NCBI GenBank assembly: GCA_015847255.1
Contig: JADLZK010005834.1
Location: 236,599 to 300,598, forward strand
Direction: 5' to 3'
Source of the DNA: Hyparrhenia diplandra
Taxonomy: Eukaryota; Streptophyta; Magnoliopsida; Poales; Poaceae
Length of the DNA: 64,000 bases
Numbering within the stretch: the first letter of the stretch is position 1; every line of letters begins with the position of its first letter. The notes under the pieces are model-generated. The model was not told the DNA's origin, searched no databases, and worked only from the letters and a program-made list of their open reading frames with translations. Below, piece by piece: positions 10,693-22,689 of the stretch. The translations under genes were made by a program, and so were the position numbers.

Positions 10693-11559
10693 GGGCCTGT
10701 TTGGATTGGAGGTTTTTCATGGGAATTTTGGAGGTTTACAATCCTATAGGAAAAAAAGCCCGTGAGTGCGTTTGGAACACAGGATTCGTAGTTTTCCTTT
10801 CCGGAGGAACGACAACGAGCTACGTATGTTTCACAGGAAAAAAACCATCCACTGGAGCTCTTGTTTTTTTTTCCTTCGCACTTGCCCCGAGGAAAAAACA
10901 CGAGAAGAGAGAAACGTGAGGCACGTCATGTGGACTGGACGTGGGCTGCGAATCCGCCTAGCCTCCCATGCCCGGCCACCATGCCACAGCTCTGCACCAG
11001 GGGCGTGCTGCCGCGCGTCCGCCCACTACGCTGCTGCTCCGTCCTAAGCGGCGCCGCCCTCGCCCCGTTCATGGCCTCCCATCTGCTGCCGCTGCTGTGC
11101 TCCAAGCACGGCTGCTGCTCATGGCCTCCCAAAGCTGGCGCCGCCAAGCCCGCTCATGGCCGCCCACAATGGCCTCACCCGAGCAAAGACGGGAGGAAGA
11201 ATGAGTGGATGAGAACGACGACTGTGTTTGGCGGGAGGAACGAGTGGATGAAAACGAGTGTGTTTGGTCCCACCGAAACATACGTGAGCAAATGCAATAC
11301 GCATATATAGGTCCAGTTCATGGACCAATGGCCCCACATGCAAATTATGCAACTAATCTACCCTTATTAACCACTCATAGTGACTTTTTATCCTTTACCT
11401 GTTTTGTGATTCTCAGTTATCAATTCCGCAATCCAAACACCTCAAAGTATTTATTCATGCATTTTGAAATCCTGTAGTTTTTCACTTTTCGCTCAACTCT
11501 ATTCCTGCGTTTTTTTTTTTTTTCCTCTGTTTTGCATTCACGTGTTCCAAAACAGGCCC
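10693..11559. mobile_element. TIR element with GC-rich cargo
   Basis: The left end GGGCCTGTTTGGATTGGAGG pairs with the right end, which read inward is GGGCCTGTTTTGGAACACG. The outer parts are AT-rich, but 10910-11180 is GC-rich and open in several frames on both strands, unlike the ends. That fits a non-autonomous element carrying captured DNA, though no parent gene is recognised. The target duplication is unclear. Confidence 0.6.
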
Positions 11560-11861
11560 TTAGTATGCAAATCAAAAGAGCAAATACTACTCAAAAGGAT
11601 CTCGCATATGCAATTGATCACAGGGTCTGCCAAGAACAGGCAAGACATTAGAAAGAAGTGATTGAGAGTTAAGGTTTGACGTAGCAGGATAGCTCATCCC
11701 TTATTGATTGAAGTTTGGTGGGCATGGACGGTGGCTACGGCGGCGAGGCTTAGATGACAATTTTAGTATGCCTCCGAGAGAGGATGCGAGATGACATTAT
11801 AATTTCTATTTTTTTTTCTTTTTTAGTTACTGCTGGACGCCTTATATTTCATAATGGAGGA

Positions 11862-12471
11862 GTAGATCTGTTACCATACGCGTATATCTTGTTTGTATAG
11901 GCATTGACAATTTTTCTCTACTAATAGATGACCAATCAGGAACGCGTGATGATGGTACGTTTGATAGTCCTGTACATGACATATTTTTGTTAACCAATTA
12001 AACATGGGTACAGCCAATCAAGATTTATAATTTGTATTTATCTTTTTAATCGGATCTGTTAACCACAAACGTATTTTATTACTTTTTAAGGTATTTATCT
12101 TTTTAAACTGATCGGTTAGACCACATACATGTTTTATTATTTTTTTAATAGGAGATTAACCAATCAAATATGGGTACACGTACAGCCGATCAAGATTTCC
12201 TTCATAAGGTCCATCTTGATTTCCTTTATATAACCGACTATTTTTTTTTCTCGGGAACAATAATAGCTTTTTCATGTGCGTAATGGCATAGGGGGTAATT
12301 TTGTAGATAAAAGAAATAGATCCAATGGTTACCTATCAGGGAGTCTTCGATTGGATGGTAAGATGTTTTAATTAGCGTGAGAATTTATAGCGTTTATCTT
12401 TTTTTTTCTAGTGTATCTGTAGAGGATTAACGTGGAGCCTCTATTGGAGCCTTCAATTAGTAATAGTAAGA
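11862..12471 (-). mobile_element. Helitron-like element B, 3' end missing
   Basis: The minus-strand 5' end TCTTACTATTACTAATTGAAGG (from 12471) matches elements A and C, as does the following 'gattaacg..' block. Inside, the words 'taaccaat(t/c)aaa(c/t)atgggtac' and 'agcc(a/g)atcaagattt' occur twice, so the interior is partly duplicated. Homology to element C continues to about 11862. No 3' hairpin was found there. Confidence 0.5.
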
Positions 12472-12479
12472 TAAGATGC

Positions 12480-12900
12480 ATGACATACACATGTATGCAA
12501 TAATATTTGCCTAACTAAAAGCTGGACCCACATGGCACTCATAGTATCACGTATAAAAGCTCCTTGCTTCCAGAGTCGACGTGAGACTTTCATCTTGTCC
12601 CCAGGCCACAACCGCTGCATATATACGAATATACATGCACATACACTAAGCCTGAGGCTAAATAGGCGGGCTGTTGATTAGCACGTACACAATTAAGATT
12701 CTTCCGTCTAATAATAGCATCTGTAAATGGTCAAGCAAGCATCTCGTGAAGTTCTTGAACTTTGAATGGACAGCAAGTGCTCTCACCGAGCATGCAGGAT
12801 CAATCCTTGACAGATGCTCCTTCTCACGGAAGCCACTCTCGTCCACGAAGCCCACGCCAGCATGCAGCGACCGCTTCCAATGCTTTCACCATCGCTCAAC
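12480..12900. other. Upstream region of a candidate gene
   Basis: Non-coding, mixed composition. It leads into the TATA box at 12918. No repeats of note were seen. Confidence 0.35.
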
Positions 12901-12917
12901 TGAGGCCCAACCTCCGG

Positions 12918-12923
12918 TATAAA
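12918..12923 (+). promoter_or_regulatory. TATA box of a candidate disrupted gene
   Basis: TATAAA in the context ccggTATAAAggcac, followed by a pyrimidine-rich stretch. About 400 bp of CA/CCG-rich leader separates it from the ATG at 13329. Confidence 0.45.
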
Positions 12924-12959
12924 GGCACAGCTCTTTCTCTTCCTAAGGTGTGGCCGGCA

Positions 12960-13315
12960 ATCGCCGTCACCAGGCACCACGCTTCCGCATCGCCGCCGTG
13001 CTGCCGCACACACACTCATCGCCACCGTGCTGCCGCAATAGCACACACTAGACCACACGCAGATGGAGATGCCACGCCGGGCTCACACACATAGCCGTCG
13101 CCGCTCTGCTGCACACACACATCACCGTCACCCTTCACAACCACCAGGCCGCCTACACACACGATCGCCACCAGGCTGTTTTACACGCATTGCCTCTGCC
13201 TCTCAGACACACTGCCGTAAGGTTGCACACACACACACGCACGGCGACACCACCACCGTGCTGCTGCCCTTCACATGCACACGCATACGCCCACACCACC
13301 ATCACCGCCGAAGTT
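12960..13315 (+). repeat. CACACA / GCCGCC low-complexity leader
   Basis: Runs of (CA)n alternate with GCCGCCGTGCTGC-type words several times. All frames are open because of the composition, so the predicted peptides here (His/Arg/Thr-rich) are not supported as proteins. Confidence 0.7.
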
Positions 13316-13494
13316 GACGTTCTGTCCGATGGCGAGTTCGAATGGTGAGAACCCCTGTTATTGGGTTATTTCATTTTGTTAGCATCTTGTTGGCCGGTCG
13401 GTGGATGGGGATATAAAAAAAGAGTGAGAGAAAAAGAGAGTTTGAGGCCACGTGAGAGTTCAGCATGGTGTTTGTGCGGTAACACGAAGATGTC

Positions 13495-15754
13495 TTGAAC
13501 ACATGGTTGATTTAGGTCACATGTGTTTAGTTTTTGTGATTGAGTGATTGTCAGCGGTCAACATTTTAATTCTATTTTCTTTTATCTTTTATCTTTGGCT
13601 ATGTTCATCGGCACACGTGGAGTGTGTCGAAGACGTATCTCTTGGTTCGTCTTTGTGCGGGGTGTGGAGCTTTCGGAGATGGTAGGACGGCAGGTGAAGG
13701 GGCCAAGAAGGGCGTGCGGGCGACGGACCGCTGGAGGTGAAGGGACGGACGTGAGGCTTGGACCGAGGACTGGATCGCCGGGCGGCTAGCCATGGTGGTG
13801 ACATATCCGGGACATCGACGGATGCTGAAGGGCGACGGGCGAGGACCATGTCGATCGGGTCAAGACGGCGGCGCGCGGCGAGCGGGGAGCTCGGATGACT
13901 TGGCGACTTCGGGGCGGTCAAGACGGCGATGACTGCGATGTCGAGGAGGTTTGGTGGTTTGCCCTCAAAACCATCGCGGGTTTGGTGGTTTGGGCCTCAA
14001 AACCATCGGCGGCGGGTTTCGCGGGTTTGGGCCTCAAAACCCGAGGCGTTCGGTGGACGGAAGGGCGGCGCGTGGCGGCATCGGGGAGGTTGCGTGGATG
14101 CAAGGCTACCGATGAGGAGGCGCGGTGGCCGTCGGATCAAAATATACCCGAGTCGACCAAAAATAGCCCTAGGGTTAGTGGTTTGGCTCATATGTATCGA
14201 AGGGCGAAAATAGGGATAGAAATAAGGACCATAAGTAGTGGATGGCAGCCATCCTCCCCTCTTTTGCCTCTCTTATTTTCGTTTTATTTTTCCCCATTTT
14301 TAGGGTTCTTGATTTTTGAGGGGAAGGGCAGCCCCAATCCTGCCTGTACCCTCCGGGTTTTGTCACTTTTGTGCTGTGATTTTCGAGCTGTTGTCACAGT
14401 GTGTTTTTTTCTTATTTTCGCCATGCCTACGATCTGATTTTCCCGCTGACTGAGTTGATTCCAGCCAATCATTTTTTGGGTATAGGTTCGTGCTGTGGCC
14501 AATTTCATCTGGTCCGATTTTGAGCATGATTCATAAAGGTTTGGTTCAGATTTCTTTGGATTTGGTGCGCGGCGTTTTTCTCCTTTCGTTCGCTCGCTTT
14601 TCTCTGTCCCTGTCTGTTCATGTGTACAGGTAGTGAGTTCGTCAGTTCATCTCCTCGTCGATTTGCTGTCTAGGTTGAGCGCATCAGGAGCCGCGTACTC
14701 CCAGCGTCGATTGGACGCTCGCCCGTGCCCAGGCTGTGCAGGTGCTCGTTGCTCTCCAACGTCGAGCTCGGTAGGCAGCCTGCAGCACCTTCTCGTCAAC
14801 AGGTAGCAGCTTCATCACTCGGCGAGGTAAAGCAAGTTCAGTGCTTAATTCTATTCTCTTGCATCAATGAATTACTGCCACTTGCAATCATGAGCTGGTA
14901 CTTTTAGGAATGGATTTCAAGCAGCAGCAGCATGTCCTAGATCCTTGAGCTTTGACTTGATTTATTTAGCTTGGAGTACTATCGGTTTGCATAGCTGCGG
15001 TTTCGTTGTTTAGGAAGTAAATCAATTCAAGTTCATAATTCGGTCTATTCTCTTGCTTCGTGAACTTCGGTACTTGTTTGTTGTCCAGTAATCCTCGATA
15101 GTTTTGATTGATCAAAAGTGCTTGCAAGCTTGAATCATGAATGATTATTTATGAATTCTCTTGTCAAGCTACCCCGAGGCATTTATTTTGGAGCACCTTG
15201 CTGTGTGTGTCTGAATCGTGAGTTCAGCTAGGCGAGTGCAGTACCTCTGTTTGAGCTGCTTTGCGTCTCCGTTCATCTCGTGTGTCCAGTTCTCGCCGAG
15301 CTAAGAAAAGGGTGTGTTTGTTTTGTCCGTAATTTTGCGATTTGAGCTCGAATTGAGATCCGGCTTTTTGCGATGAATTTCTATCGATTCGAGGATTTTA
15401 TCGAGTGCTCCTATCACTAGTTGACTTGGGTATTTTAGATTAGAGAACCCACTTCTTTTCATTAGTAGTTGGGTAACTCTTTTTCCGTCCATCGATTCGG
15501 AAATTCTTCGCCCGGTTGTGTGTGATAGTTTGAGGGTGTCGCTGTGTTCTCTGGGAACATCCACCCAATCATTTGGGTCGTGGACATCTCGGTGCTCTCT
15601 TTGCTTCTAACCTCTTGGTACCGGTTAGCACGTGTGTTATCCGGGACCTTGTGTGAGTTTGCTTTTGAGGTAGGGGTTGAGCCGATGACCCAAAGTTGAA
15701 AAGGAAAATCGAGGCTCCCATTCACCCCCTCTCGGTCGCCGTTTGGTCCTTCAA
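13495..15754 (+). repeat. 5' LTR of the Copia-type element
   Basis: 2260 bp, closely matching 20259-22531. It contains an internal mirrored motif: 'tttggtggttt..ctcaaaaccatcg' repeated with variants at 13950-14045. Differences from the 3' LTR are mostly small indels. Confidence 0.9.
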
Positions 15755-15767
15755 TTGGTATCGGGCC
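15755..15767 (+). other. Primer binding site
   Basis: TTGGTATCGGGCC sits directly after the LTR end CAA. It matches the TGGTATC(A)G(A)GCC complement of initiator tRNA-Met with small changes. Confidence 0.75.
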
Positions 15768-15817
15768 GGTTAGGATCACTTCCACCCTAATCGGTCCGTG
15801 ATCCGCAAGAAGGCGAC

Positions 15818-18300
15818 ATGGATCGTGGTTTCGCCACTTTGGCAAACCTCCTCCGGAGTTCGATGGCACCAATTATCCTTATTGGAAGATTAAGATGCAA
15901 GCACACCTTATGGGGATGGATTGGAGAGTGTGGGAGGTTGTTGAGGATGAGAACTACCAAGTGCTAGCCGCCGAGTGGGTGAGGAACAAATAGCCCAACA
16001 CAATGCCAACAACCGAGCGAGGAGTGTTTTGTTCTCTAGCCTCAAAGATACGAGTTTGAGAGAGTTGCCACTTGTGAGACCGCTCGTGAGGTGTGGAGGA
16101 CACTTGAGAGTTACCACGAGGGAACCCCACAAGTAAAGGCCCGCCTATATGAGACCTACAAGAGAGAGTACAACAACCTAATCCAACTTGATGGCGAAGT
16201 CCATCGATTCTCTCTTTGCTAGGTTTCGTGACGACTGCAATAAGCCGGGCGAACAAGCCGTCGGAGAGGCTTGACGACCACGAAGGCGATCGCGGCTCTT
16301 TGCACGCCCGGATCGGAAGGTGTGGGATGTGAAGGTGTCCGCGATCATGGAGTCCGCCAACTACGACACCCTCACACCCGACGAGCTCTACAAAGAAGCT
16401 CAAGTCCTCCGAGATCGAGGCCCGGATCCAGCGGCTCAAGAACCCATCAAGCGCCGAAGCGTTGCACTTGTCTCGGGTAAGGGCGTTCAGTTCTTCTACT
16501 AACCCATCATAGATCTCTTTTACCTTGTCTTCTTTGGTGTATGCGTGACTTGCAGGAGCGCTTGGATCGCATTGAGGGCGGCGAGTTGGCTCTCGTCATC
16601 GGCCGATTCTCGCGGTTCCACCACAACCGCTTGAACCGCGTCGGCGTGGCGGTGGTCCCAAGGGAGGATGCTTTGAGTGCGGTGATCCGGACCACTTCGC
16701 CGCCGCGTGCCCCAAGAAGAGCAAGGACAAGTACTCGGAGAAGTACTACTCCGACAAGCACGACTCCGACAAGCGCAAGGACAAGCGAAGTACACCGCCG
16801 GCAAGCACAAGTCTAAGAAGGGGCTTCGACAAGGAGGCGATCAAGAAGAAGTACCTCAAGCGTGCCAAGGAGAACAAGGACGCCTTCTTCGCCTCCCTTA
16901 GCGACCTCGACAACGATGGGCAAGCTTCCCTCCAAATATGAGTAGCCCGAAGCGTAAGATTGAAGACAAGTCAATGGACTTTGCTTCTTCGCCGACTCCA
17001 AGCCGAGGGGGCTTCGCACCATGGCCCTCGACGGAGCGGTGACCGACGGCGTCAAGCCACACGACAAATGACTCTTCTTCCCGAGGTATCTCCTACAATC
17101 GAATCTCTCTCCGATGAGGTTGACTCTTTGGGCATGGCGCGCTTTTGTGTGTCAAGAGAAGTTGCTCGCTTTGAGCAGCTAGGGAGAGAAAGGAGTACAA
17201 GGAGAAGTGGGAAATGGCTATGGTGGAGATAGAGTTGCTTAGGAAGCCTGTGGATGTGTCTGATGAGACTGAATGTGACGCTTGTGCCGTGCATATGTCT
17301 AGCATCATGTCTTTGCAATCCAAATACCGCTTTGCTAGATGAGCATGTTGATCCGAAGGCTAAGCCTATGTTGTTGAGTGCGCGCAAGTCTTGTGCAGGA
17401 CTTGCGACCGAGTTGGCGAGAGAAGGCGCCAAGCTTGCCGTGCTTGAGAAGGCCAACTCGGATAGCACCGTCTTTGAAGTGTGCTAAGTGTGAAGCTTTG
17501 GAGTTAGAGGTCATGTCTTGTAGGCATGACAAAGGAGAGAGTTGAAGAGGAGAACAAGTACCTTCGCTCTCGGTCTCCGAAGTTGGGTGTCTAGTGGAGA
17601 GCCCACACTTGGCATGATGATGGGTCAGTTCAAGAGGGGACCGACACATCGGGATTTAGGCTTTGCTATAGGTGGAAGGGTGAAGTTATCTATGGCAAGG
17701 TTGGTCAAGGTAGTGGTTTGAGCTCGAAAGTGAGAAACCAACAAACACTCCCAAATTGACCAAGGTCACCCCACCTGTTTCGACCAAGTCCATTATGCAA
17801 AATGGCATTCTCCAAGAGACCCCAAAGACTCCACCTCCCAAACAAGTGGGCTTCCCAAACCAAACCACCTCAAGAACCCACTTGACACTTTGCCCAAGAT
17901 CCCTCGAGGAAACCCTTCCTAAAGCCAAGGCCACAACAAGAGTGAACCACCCACCCAAGAGAGTGAACCAACAACCACCCAAGAGAGAGGTGAGGTATCA
18001 CCGTGAGTATTGCCAGGAGAGATGGTCATTTGGTTGAGTTTTGCTTTAGGAGGAAGAGGGATGCTAGGCGTCAAGTTGAGTTTAAGAACCGCGTGACTTG
18101 TATCACCCACCACTTGACATATATGAGAGGGGTGTGGTTCGCTTCGAGAGGCGCTTTGCTAGGTCAGGAGGTAGGAGGCCCCGTGAGGGCTAGGCCACAG
18201 TTTGTGAGACCCCGTGGTGGTGGTTCGCGAAAGTGGATGTTGATCCTCGCTTTGGGAGCTTTGAGTTTGACAGAGGAGTGCACCACACTTTGTTGTGCGT
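15818..18300 (+). pseudogene. Copia-type gag remnant, many frameshifts
   Basis: After ATG at 15818, frames that switch repeatedly spell a Copia gag start (PPPEFDGTNYPYWKIKM, about 15847-15900, the UBN2-type region). A zinc knuckle CFECGDPDHFAAAC follows near 16669-16710 with the CX2CX4HX4C spacing, then a Lys-rich tract. Around 18000-18060 there is a second Cys/His-like cluster (..EYC..DGHLVEFCFRRKR). Frameshifts every 50-150 bp leave no usable protein. Short plus-strand ORFs such as 17756-18037 are pieces of it. No pol follows. Confidence 0.75.
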
Positions 18301-20258
18301 GGTGAGTGCTTTGGGAAGAAGGGTCATTGGATGTTTGTTTTGCCTAATGCTTATCTCAGGGCAAAATGGTCAACATTGGTATTCTCCCAGTATACTAACC
18401 CGGTGTTGTGCCATTTGCTCATCCCATGTTTTTCCAATGATGTAGGTGATCAAGTCTTGGGTTCCCAAGTTTATGCTTGTTAACCCTTTGGGATCCAAGA
18501 CTTGGGTTTCTTTGTCCTCTCATGTGTAGGTATGAGGACATGGGGTGGAGAACACATGCTTGGTGGAACTTGATTCTTTGTCGTGGTGTGATCAAGACTT
18601 GATGGTTGTCTACACCACTTTGATGGCCTGCAAGAGGCATGTGCCTTAGTGTGACGCCTACACACGCGGTCTGTGAGCTATCATATACACTCATGCCTTG
18701 TACATTCATGATTCCCTACTTGTGGTATGAGATGTTCATTTGCTCACTTGTATATTTTGGCACATTTTGGTTCTATGTCTTGCTTTGTGTATATACCATG
18801 GTAGGCTAGCCATCTTATTCATGATAGCTTTGTGTTATCTTGTGTATTATATGCCATGCTAGCTTTTGTGCCCTTTTGTTTCCTAGTTTTCTTTTTGCTA
18901 GGTGTCTTTGGTTGAGGGGAAGTTTGCTATCCTTTTTGAGGGGTAGTTTTGTAGTTGATGTACAGTTATAGCTTTAGGTTTGTTCTTGCTTTGTGCATCA
19001 TCTTTTATCATATTGCATTTTTCATGTACACTATTGCATTTGAGCTTCTTGTTTATATTGATCACAATGAGACTATGCTCGTTTAGTGTAACAATTACAT
19101 GTTGGTGCTTACACGCCTTGTGCTCTTTCTCGCTTAATTGATATATGTTATGAGCAAGCTTCGTTTTTCATGTGAACTTGCTTAACAACGATGATTCTTG
19201 CAAAATGTTCACCATTGAGATAGTTCCTAGCATGTTTAAGTTGTTGAGATCCTTTGTGCTTATCATGTATGCTAGGTGACTATGTCTCATTCATCGAGTT
19301 ATACACTTGCTTAGATGACCACATGCTTTTATCCGCTAAAAATCTGGAAATCTAAGCTAAGTGTAGGAAAAGATCGAGATGGGTCCATACCGCCCCACAT
19401 CCAAGTCTTGGGACTGGCCGCCATTGCACTTGAGTTGAACCTCGAGCTTGGTAGTGTTTGACCCTGCACCATTGTCTTAAGCTTCGATTGCTCACACGCA
19501 TAGGCTTGACATGGTTGATTAGTAAGGCCGACGGTTGTGGATAATCACCGCAATATGCTTTGTCCAATGCTTATAACCGCTGCAACTCGGATGACTTGAA
19601 AAATTTAACAAGTGTTGGCTCTGTCTTTTGCATGATGTATAAACCTTGCTTGGGGTAGTTCACTTGATATACATGTGTAGCACTTGGTAGATTTCGGCTT
19701 ACTTTACTTGTGCTATGTCTTTGTTCTTTGTGGTGGACACCTTTTTCGAAATGCTTAAAAACTGAATCAAAGTGCTCTCAAGCCATATTTCATATCTCTT
19801 GATCGGTTTGAGCACCGTGTTAAGCACTTGACCTTGTTGACATGACACTTTTTAGAGCATTTTTTCATTTGGATTGCTATAAACTTGAAGCTCCTTCATT
19901 GCACTTTCATGCATTTCATAGCTTGATTAGTGCATTTACCAACAAGGGGAGAGAAAGATACAAAGACAGCTGGATCGCATTTGTCCGGGGAGTAGCACTT
20001 TGAGCTAGATGTGTTGAGCCTTTTGCCTCACGCCTTGAGGGGTCTAGCTAGTAATTGGTTTGGAGTTGTGCTACTAGTTTAGCTTGGTTGTGTCGAGCCT
20101 TTTGCCCATGCCTTTGGGAACCAAGTTTTTTGCTCCATGTTTGCTATCCAGTGACTTTGTCTTAGCTTTTGTCTAGCTTGTATTCACTTGGATGTGCTAT
20201 CCTCTACCTTCTTCTGTCTTTGTGTTGAATGTTGACAATGCACTCATCAAGGGGGAGA
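18300..20258 (+). other. Non-coding internal spacer of the retrotransposon
   Basis: T-rich on the plus strand, with no ORF above about 70 residues and no pol similarity. It ends with the purine tract just before the 3' LTR. This is the place where pol would be in a full element. Confidence 0.6.
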
Positions 20259-22531
20259 TTGCGAACACATGGTTGATTTAGGTCACATGTGTTTAGTTTT
20301 GTGATTGAGTGATTGTCAACAATCAACATTTTAATTCTATTTTCTTTTATCTTTTTTATGCTTCGGCTATGTTCATCGGCACATGTGGAGTGTGTCGAAG
20401 ACGTATCTCTTGGTTCGTCTTTGGCTGCGGGTGTGGAGCTCGGAGATGGTAGGCGGCAGGTGAAGGGGCCAAGGAGGGCGTGCGGGCCGACGGACCGCGG
20501 AGGTGAAGGACGGACGTGAGTCTTGGACCGAGGGACTGGATCGCCGGACGGCTAGCCATGGTGGTCGACATCCGGGACATCGACGGATGCAAGAGGACGT
20601 GGCAGGACCGTGTCGACGGGTCAAGACGCGGCGAGCGGCGAGTGCGGGGAGCTCGGATGACTTGACGACTTTCGGGCGGTCAAGACGGCGATGACACGTG
20701 TCGAGGAGGTTTGGTGGTTTGCCCTCAAAACCATCGGCGCGGGTTTGGTGGTTTGGGCCTCAAAACCATCGGCGGCGGGTTACCGCGGGTTTGGGCCTCA
20801 AAACCCGGGCGTTCCGATTGGGCCGGAAGGACGGCACGTGGCGGCATCGGGGAGGTTGTGTGGATGCAAGGCTACCGATGAGGGAGGGCGGTGGCCGTCG
20901 GATCAAAAATATACCCAGAGTCGACCAAAATAGCCCTAGGGTTAGTGGTGGTTTTGGCTCATATGTATCGGGGGGCAAAATAGGGATAAGAAATAAGGGA
21001 CCATAAGTAGTGGATGGATGCCATCCTCCCCTCTTTGCCTCTCTTATTTTCGTTTTTATTTTTCCCCATTTTTTAGGGTTCTTGATTTTTGAGGAAGAAG
21101 GGCACCCTAATCCGCCTCGCTTGCTCCGGGGTTTTTGTCACTTTTGTCTTTGTGATTTTCGAGCTGTTGTCACAGTGTGTTTTTTTCTTATTTTCGCCAT
21201 GCCTACGATCTGATTTTCCCGCTGACTGAGTTGATTCCAGCCAATCATTTTTGGGTATAGGTTCGTGCTGTGGCCAATTTCATCTGGTCCGATTTTGAGC
21301 ATGATTCATAAAGGTTTGGTTCAGATTTCTTTGGATTTGGTGCGCGGCGTTTTTCTCCTTTCGTTCGCTCGCTTTTTCTCTGTCCTGTCTGTTCATGTGT
21401 ACAGGTAGTGAGTTCGTCAGTTCATCTCCTCGTCGATTTGCTGTCTAGGTTGAGCGCATCAGGAGCCGCGTACTCCCAGCGTCGATTGGACGCTCGCCCG
21501 TGCCCAGGCTGTGCAGGTGCTCGTTGCTCTCCAACGTCGAGCTCGGTAGGCAGCCTGCAGCACCTTCTCGTCAACAGGTAGCAGCTTCATCACTCGGCGA
21601 GGTAAAGCAAGTTCAGTACTTAATTCTATTCTCTTGCATCAATGAATTACTGCCACTTGCAATCATGAGCTGGTACTTTTAGGAATGGATTTCAAGCAGC
21701 AGCAGCATGTCCTAGATCCTTGAGCTTTGACTTGATTTATTTAGCTTGGAGTACTATCGGTTTGCATAGCTGCAGTTTCGTTGTTTAGGAAGTAAATCAA
21801 TTCAAGTTCAGTAATTCAGTCTATTCTCTTGCTTCGTGAACTTCTGGTACTTGTTTGTTGTCCAGTAATCCTCGATAATTTTGATTGATCAAAAGTGCTT
21901 GCAAGCTTGAATCATGAATGATTATTTATGAATTGTCTTGTCAAGCTACAGGAGGCATTTATTTTGGAGCACCTTGCTGTGTGTCTGAATCGTGAGTTCA
22001 GCTAGGCAGAGTGCAGTACCTCTGTTTGAGTTGCTTTGCTGCGTCTGCGTTCGTCTCTGTGTCCAGTTCTCGCAGCTAAGAAAAGGTGTGTTGTTTTGTC
22101 CGTAATTTGCGCATTTGAGCTCCGAATTGAGATCCGGCTTTTGCGATGAATTTCTATCGATTCGAGGATTTTATCTGAGTGCTCCTATCACTAGTTGACT
22201 TGCGTATTTTAGATTAGAGAACCCACTTCTTTTCATTAGGAGTTGGGTAACTCTTTTCCGTCCATCGATTCGGAAATTCTTCTCGCCGGTTGTGTGTGAT
22301 AGTTTGAGGTGTCCCGCTGTGTTCCTAGGGAACATCCACCCAATCATTTGGGTCGTGGACATCTCGGTGCTCTCTTTGCTTCTAACCTCTTGGTACCAGT
22401 TAGCACGTGTGTTATCCGGACCTTGTGTGAGTTTGTTTTTGAGGTCGGGGTTGAGCCGATGACCCAAAGTTGAAAAGGAAAAATCGAGGCTCCCATTCAA
22501 CCCCCCTCTGGTCGCTGTTTCGGTCCTTCAA
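20259..22531 (+). repeat. 3' LTR of the Copia-type element
   Basis: 2273 bp. AT-rich segments are nearly identical to the 5' LTR, pointing to a fairly recent insertion; GC-rich segments differ by many indels. Confidence 0.9.
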
Positions 22532-22689
22532 GATGACTAGGTATGGAGGTGCAGGTTTAGAATTCGATGGCTGTATTAGAGTCAGTTGCAGAGAAGAGTA
22601 TGCGTCTATTGCAGATCAGTTGGTGTATGAGTGGAGCTTGGTAGAAATGAAGGAGGGTTCCTGTAGAGGTGATATTAACGAGTAAAATA

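Larger units (their letters stand above)
13495..22531 (+). mobile_element. Copia-type LTR retrotransposon, pol-less
   Basis: A complete 9.0 kb element: 5' LTR, a PBS matching initiator tRNA-Met (TTGGTATCGGGCC, one change from the common form), gag remnants, a long non-coding stretch, a purine tract (aagggggagat, 20248-20258) and the 3' LTR. LTR tips are TTGAA..TTCAA (TTGCGAA at the 3' copy). No protease, integrase, RT or RNase H was recognised in any frame, so movement would need enzymes from a relative. Flanks gatgtc / gatgac look like an imperfect target duplication. Confidence 0.85.
13329..22685 (+). pseudogene. Candidate two-exon gene split by a retrotransposon
   Basis: ATGGCGAGTTCGAATG (13329-13344) is followed by GTGAGA, a good donor. 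After the retrotransposon, a GCAG acceptor at 22551-22554 leads to an exon (22555-22685) in matching phase, giving a peptide of about 48 residues that includes LEFDGCIRVSC and ends at TAA. A TATA box at 12918 and poly(A)-like words near 24876 and 24932 would bracket the unit. No domain is certain; a resemblance to a MULE transposase N-terminus was considered but is weak. The chance of accidental phase match is one in three, so confidence is low. Confidence 0.25.

Noticed and set aside
13895..14437. 180-residue ORF in the 5' LTR
   Set aside because: Not open in the 3' LTR copy; built on a local repeat of 'ggtttggg/ctcaaaacc'.
15818..18300. Endogenous viral sequence
   Set aside because: The gag with zinc knuckle, tRNA-Met PBS and LTRs fit a Copia-type retrotransposon. 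No pararetrovirus movement protein, coat protein or RT was seen anywhere.
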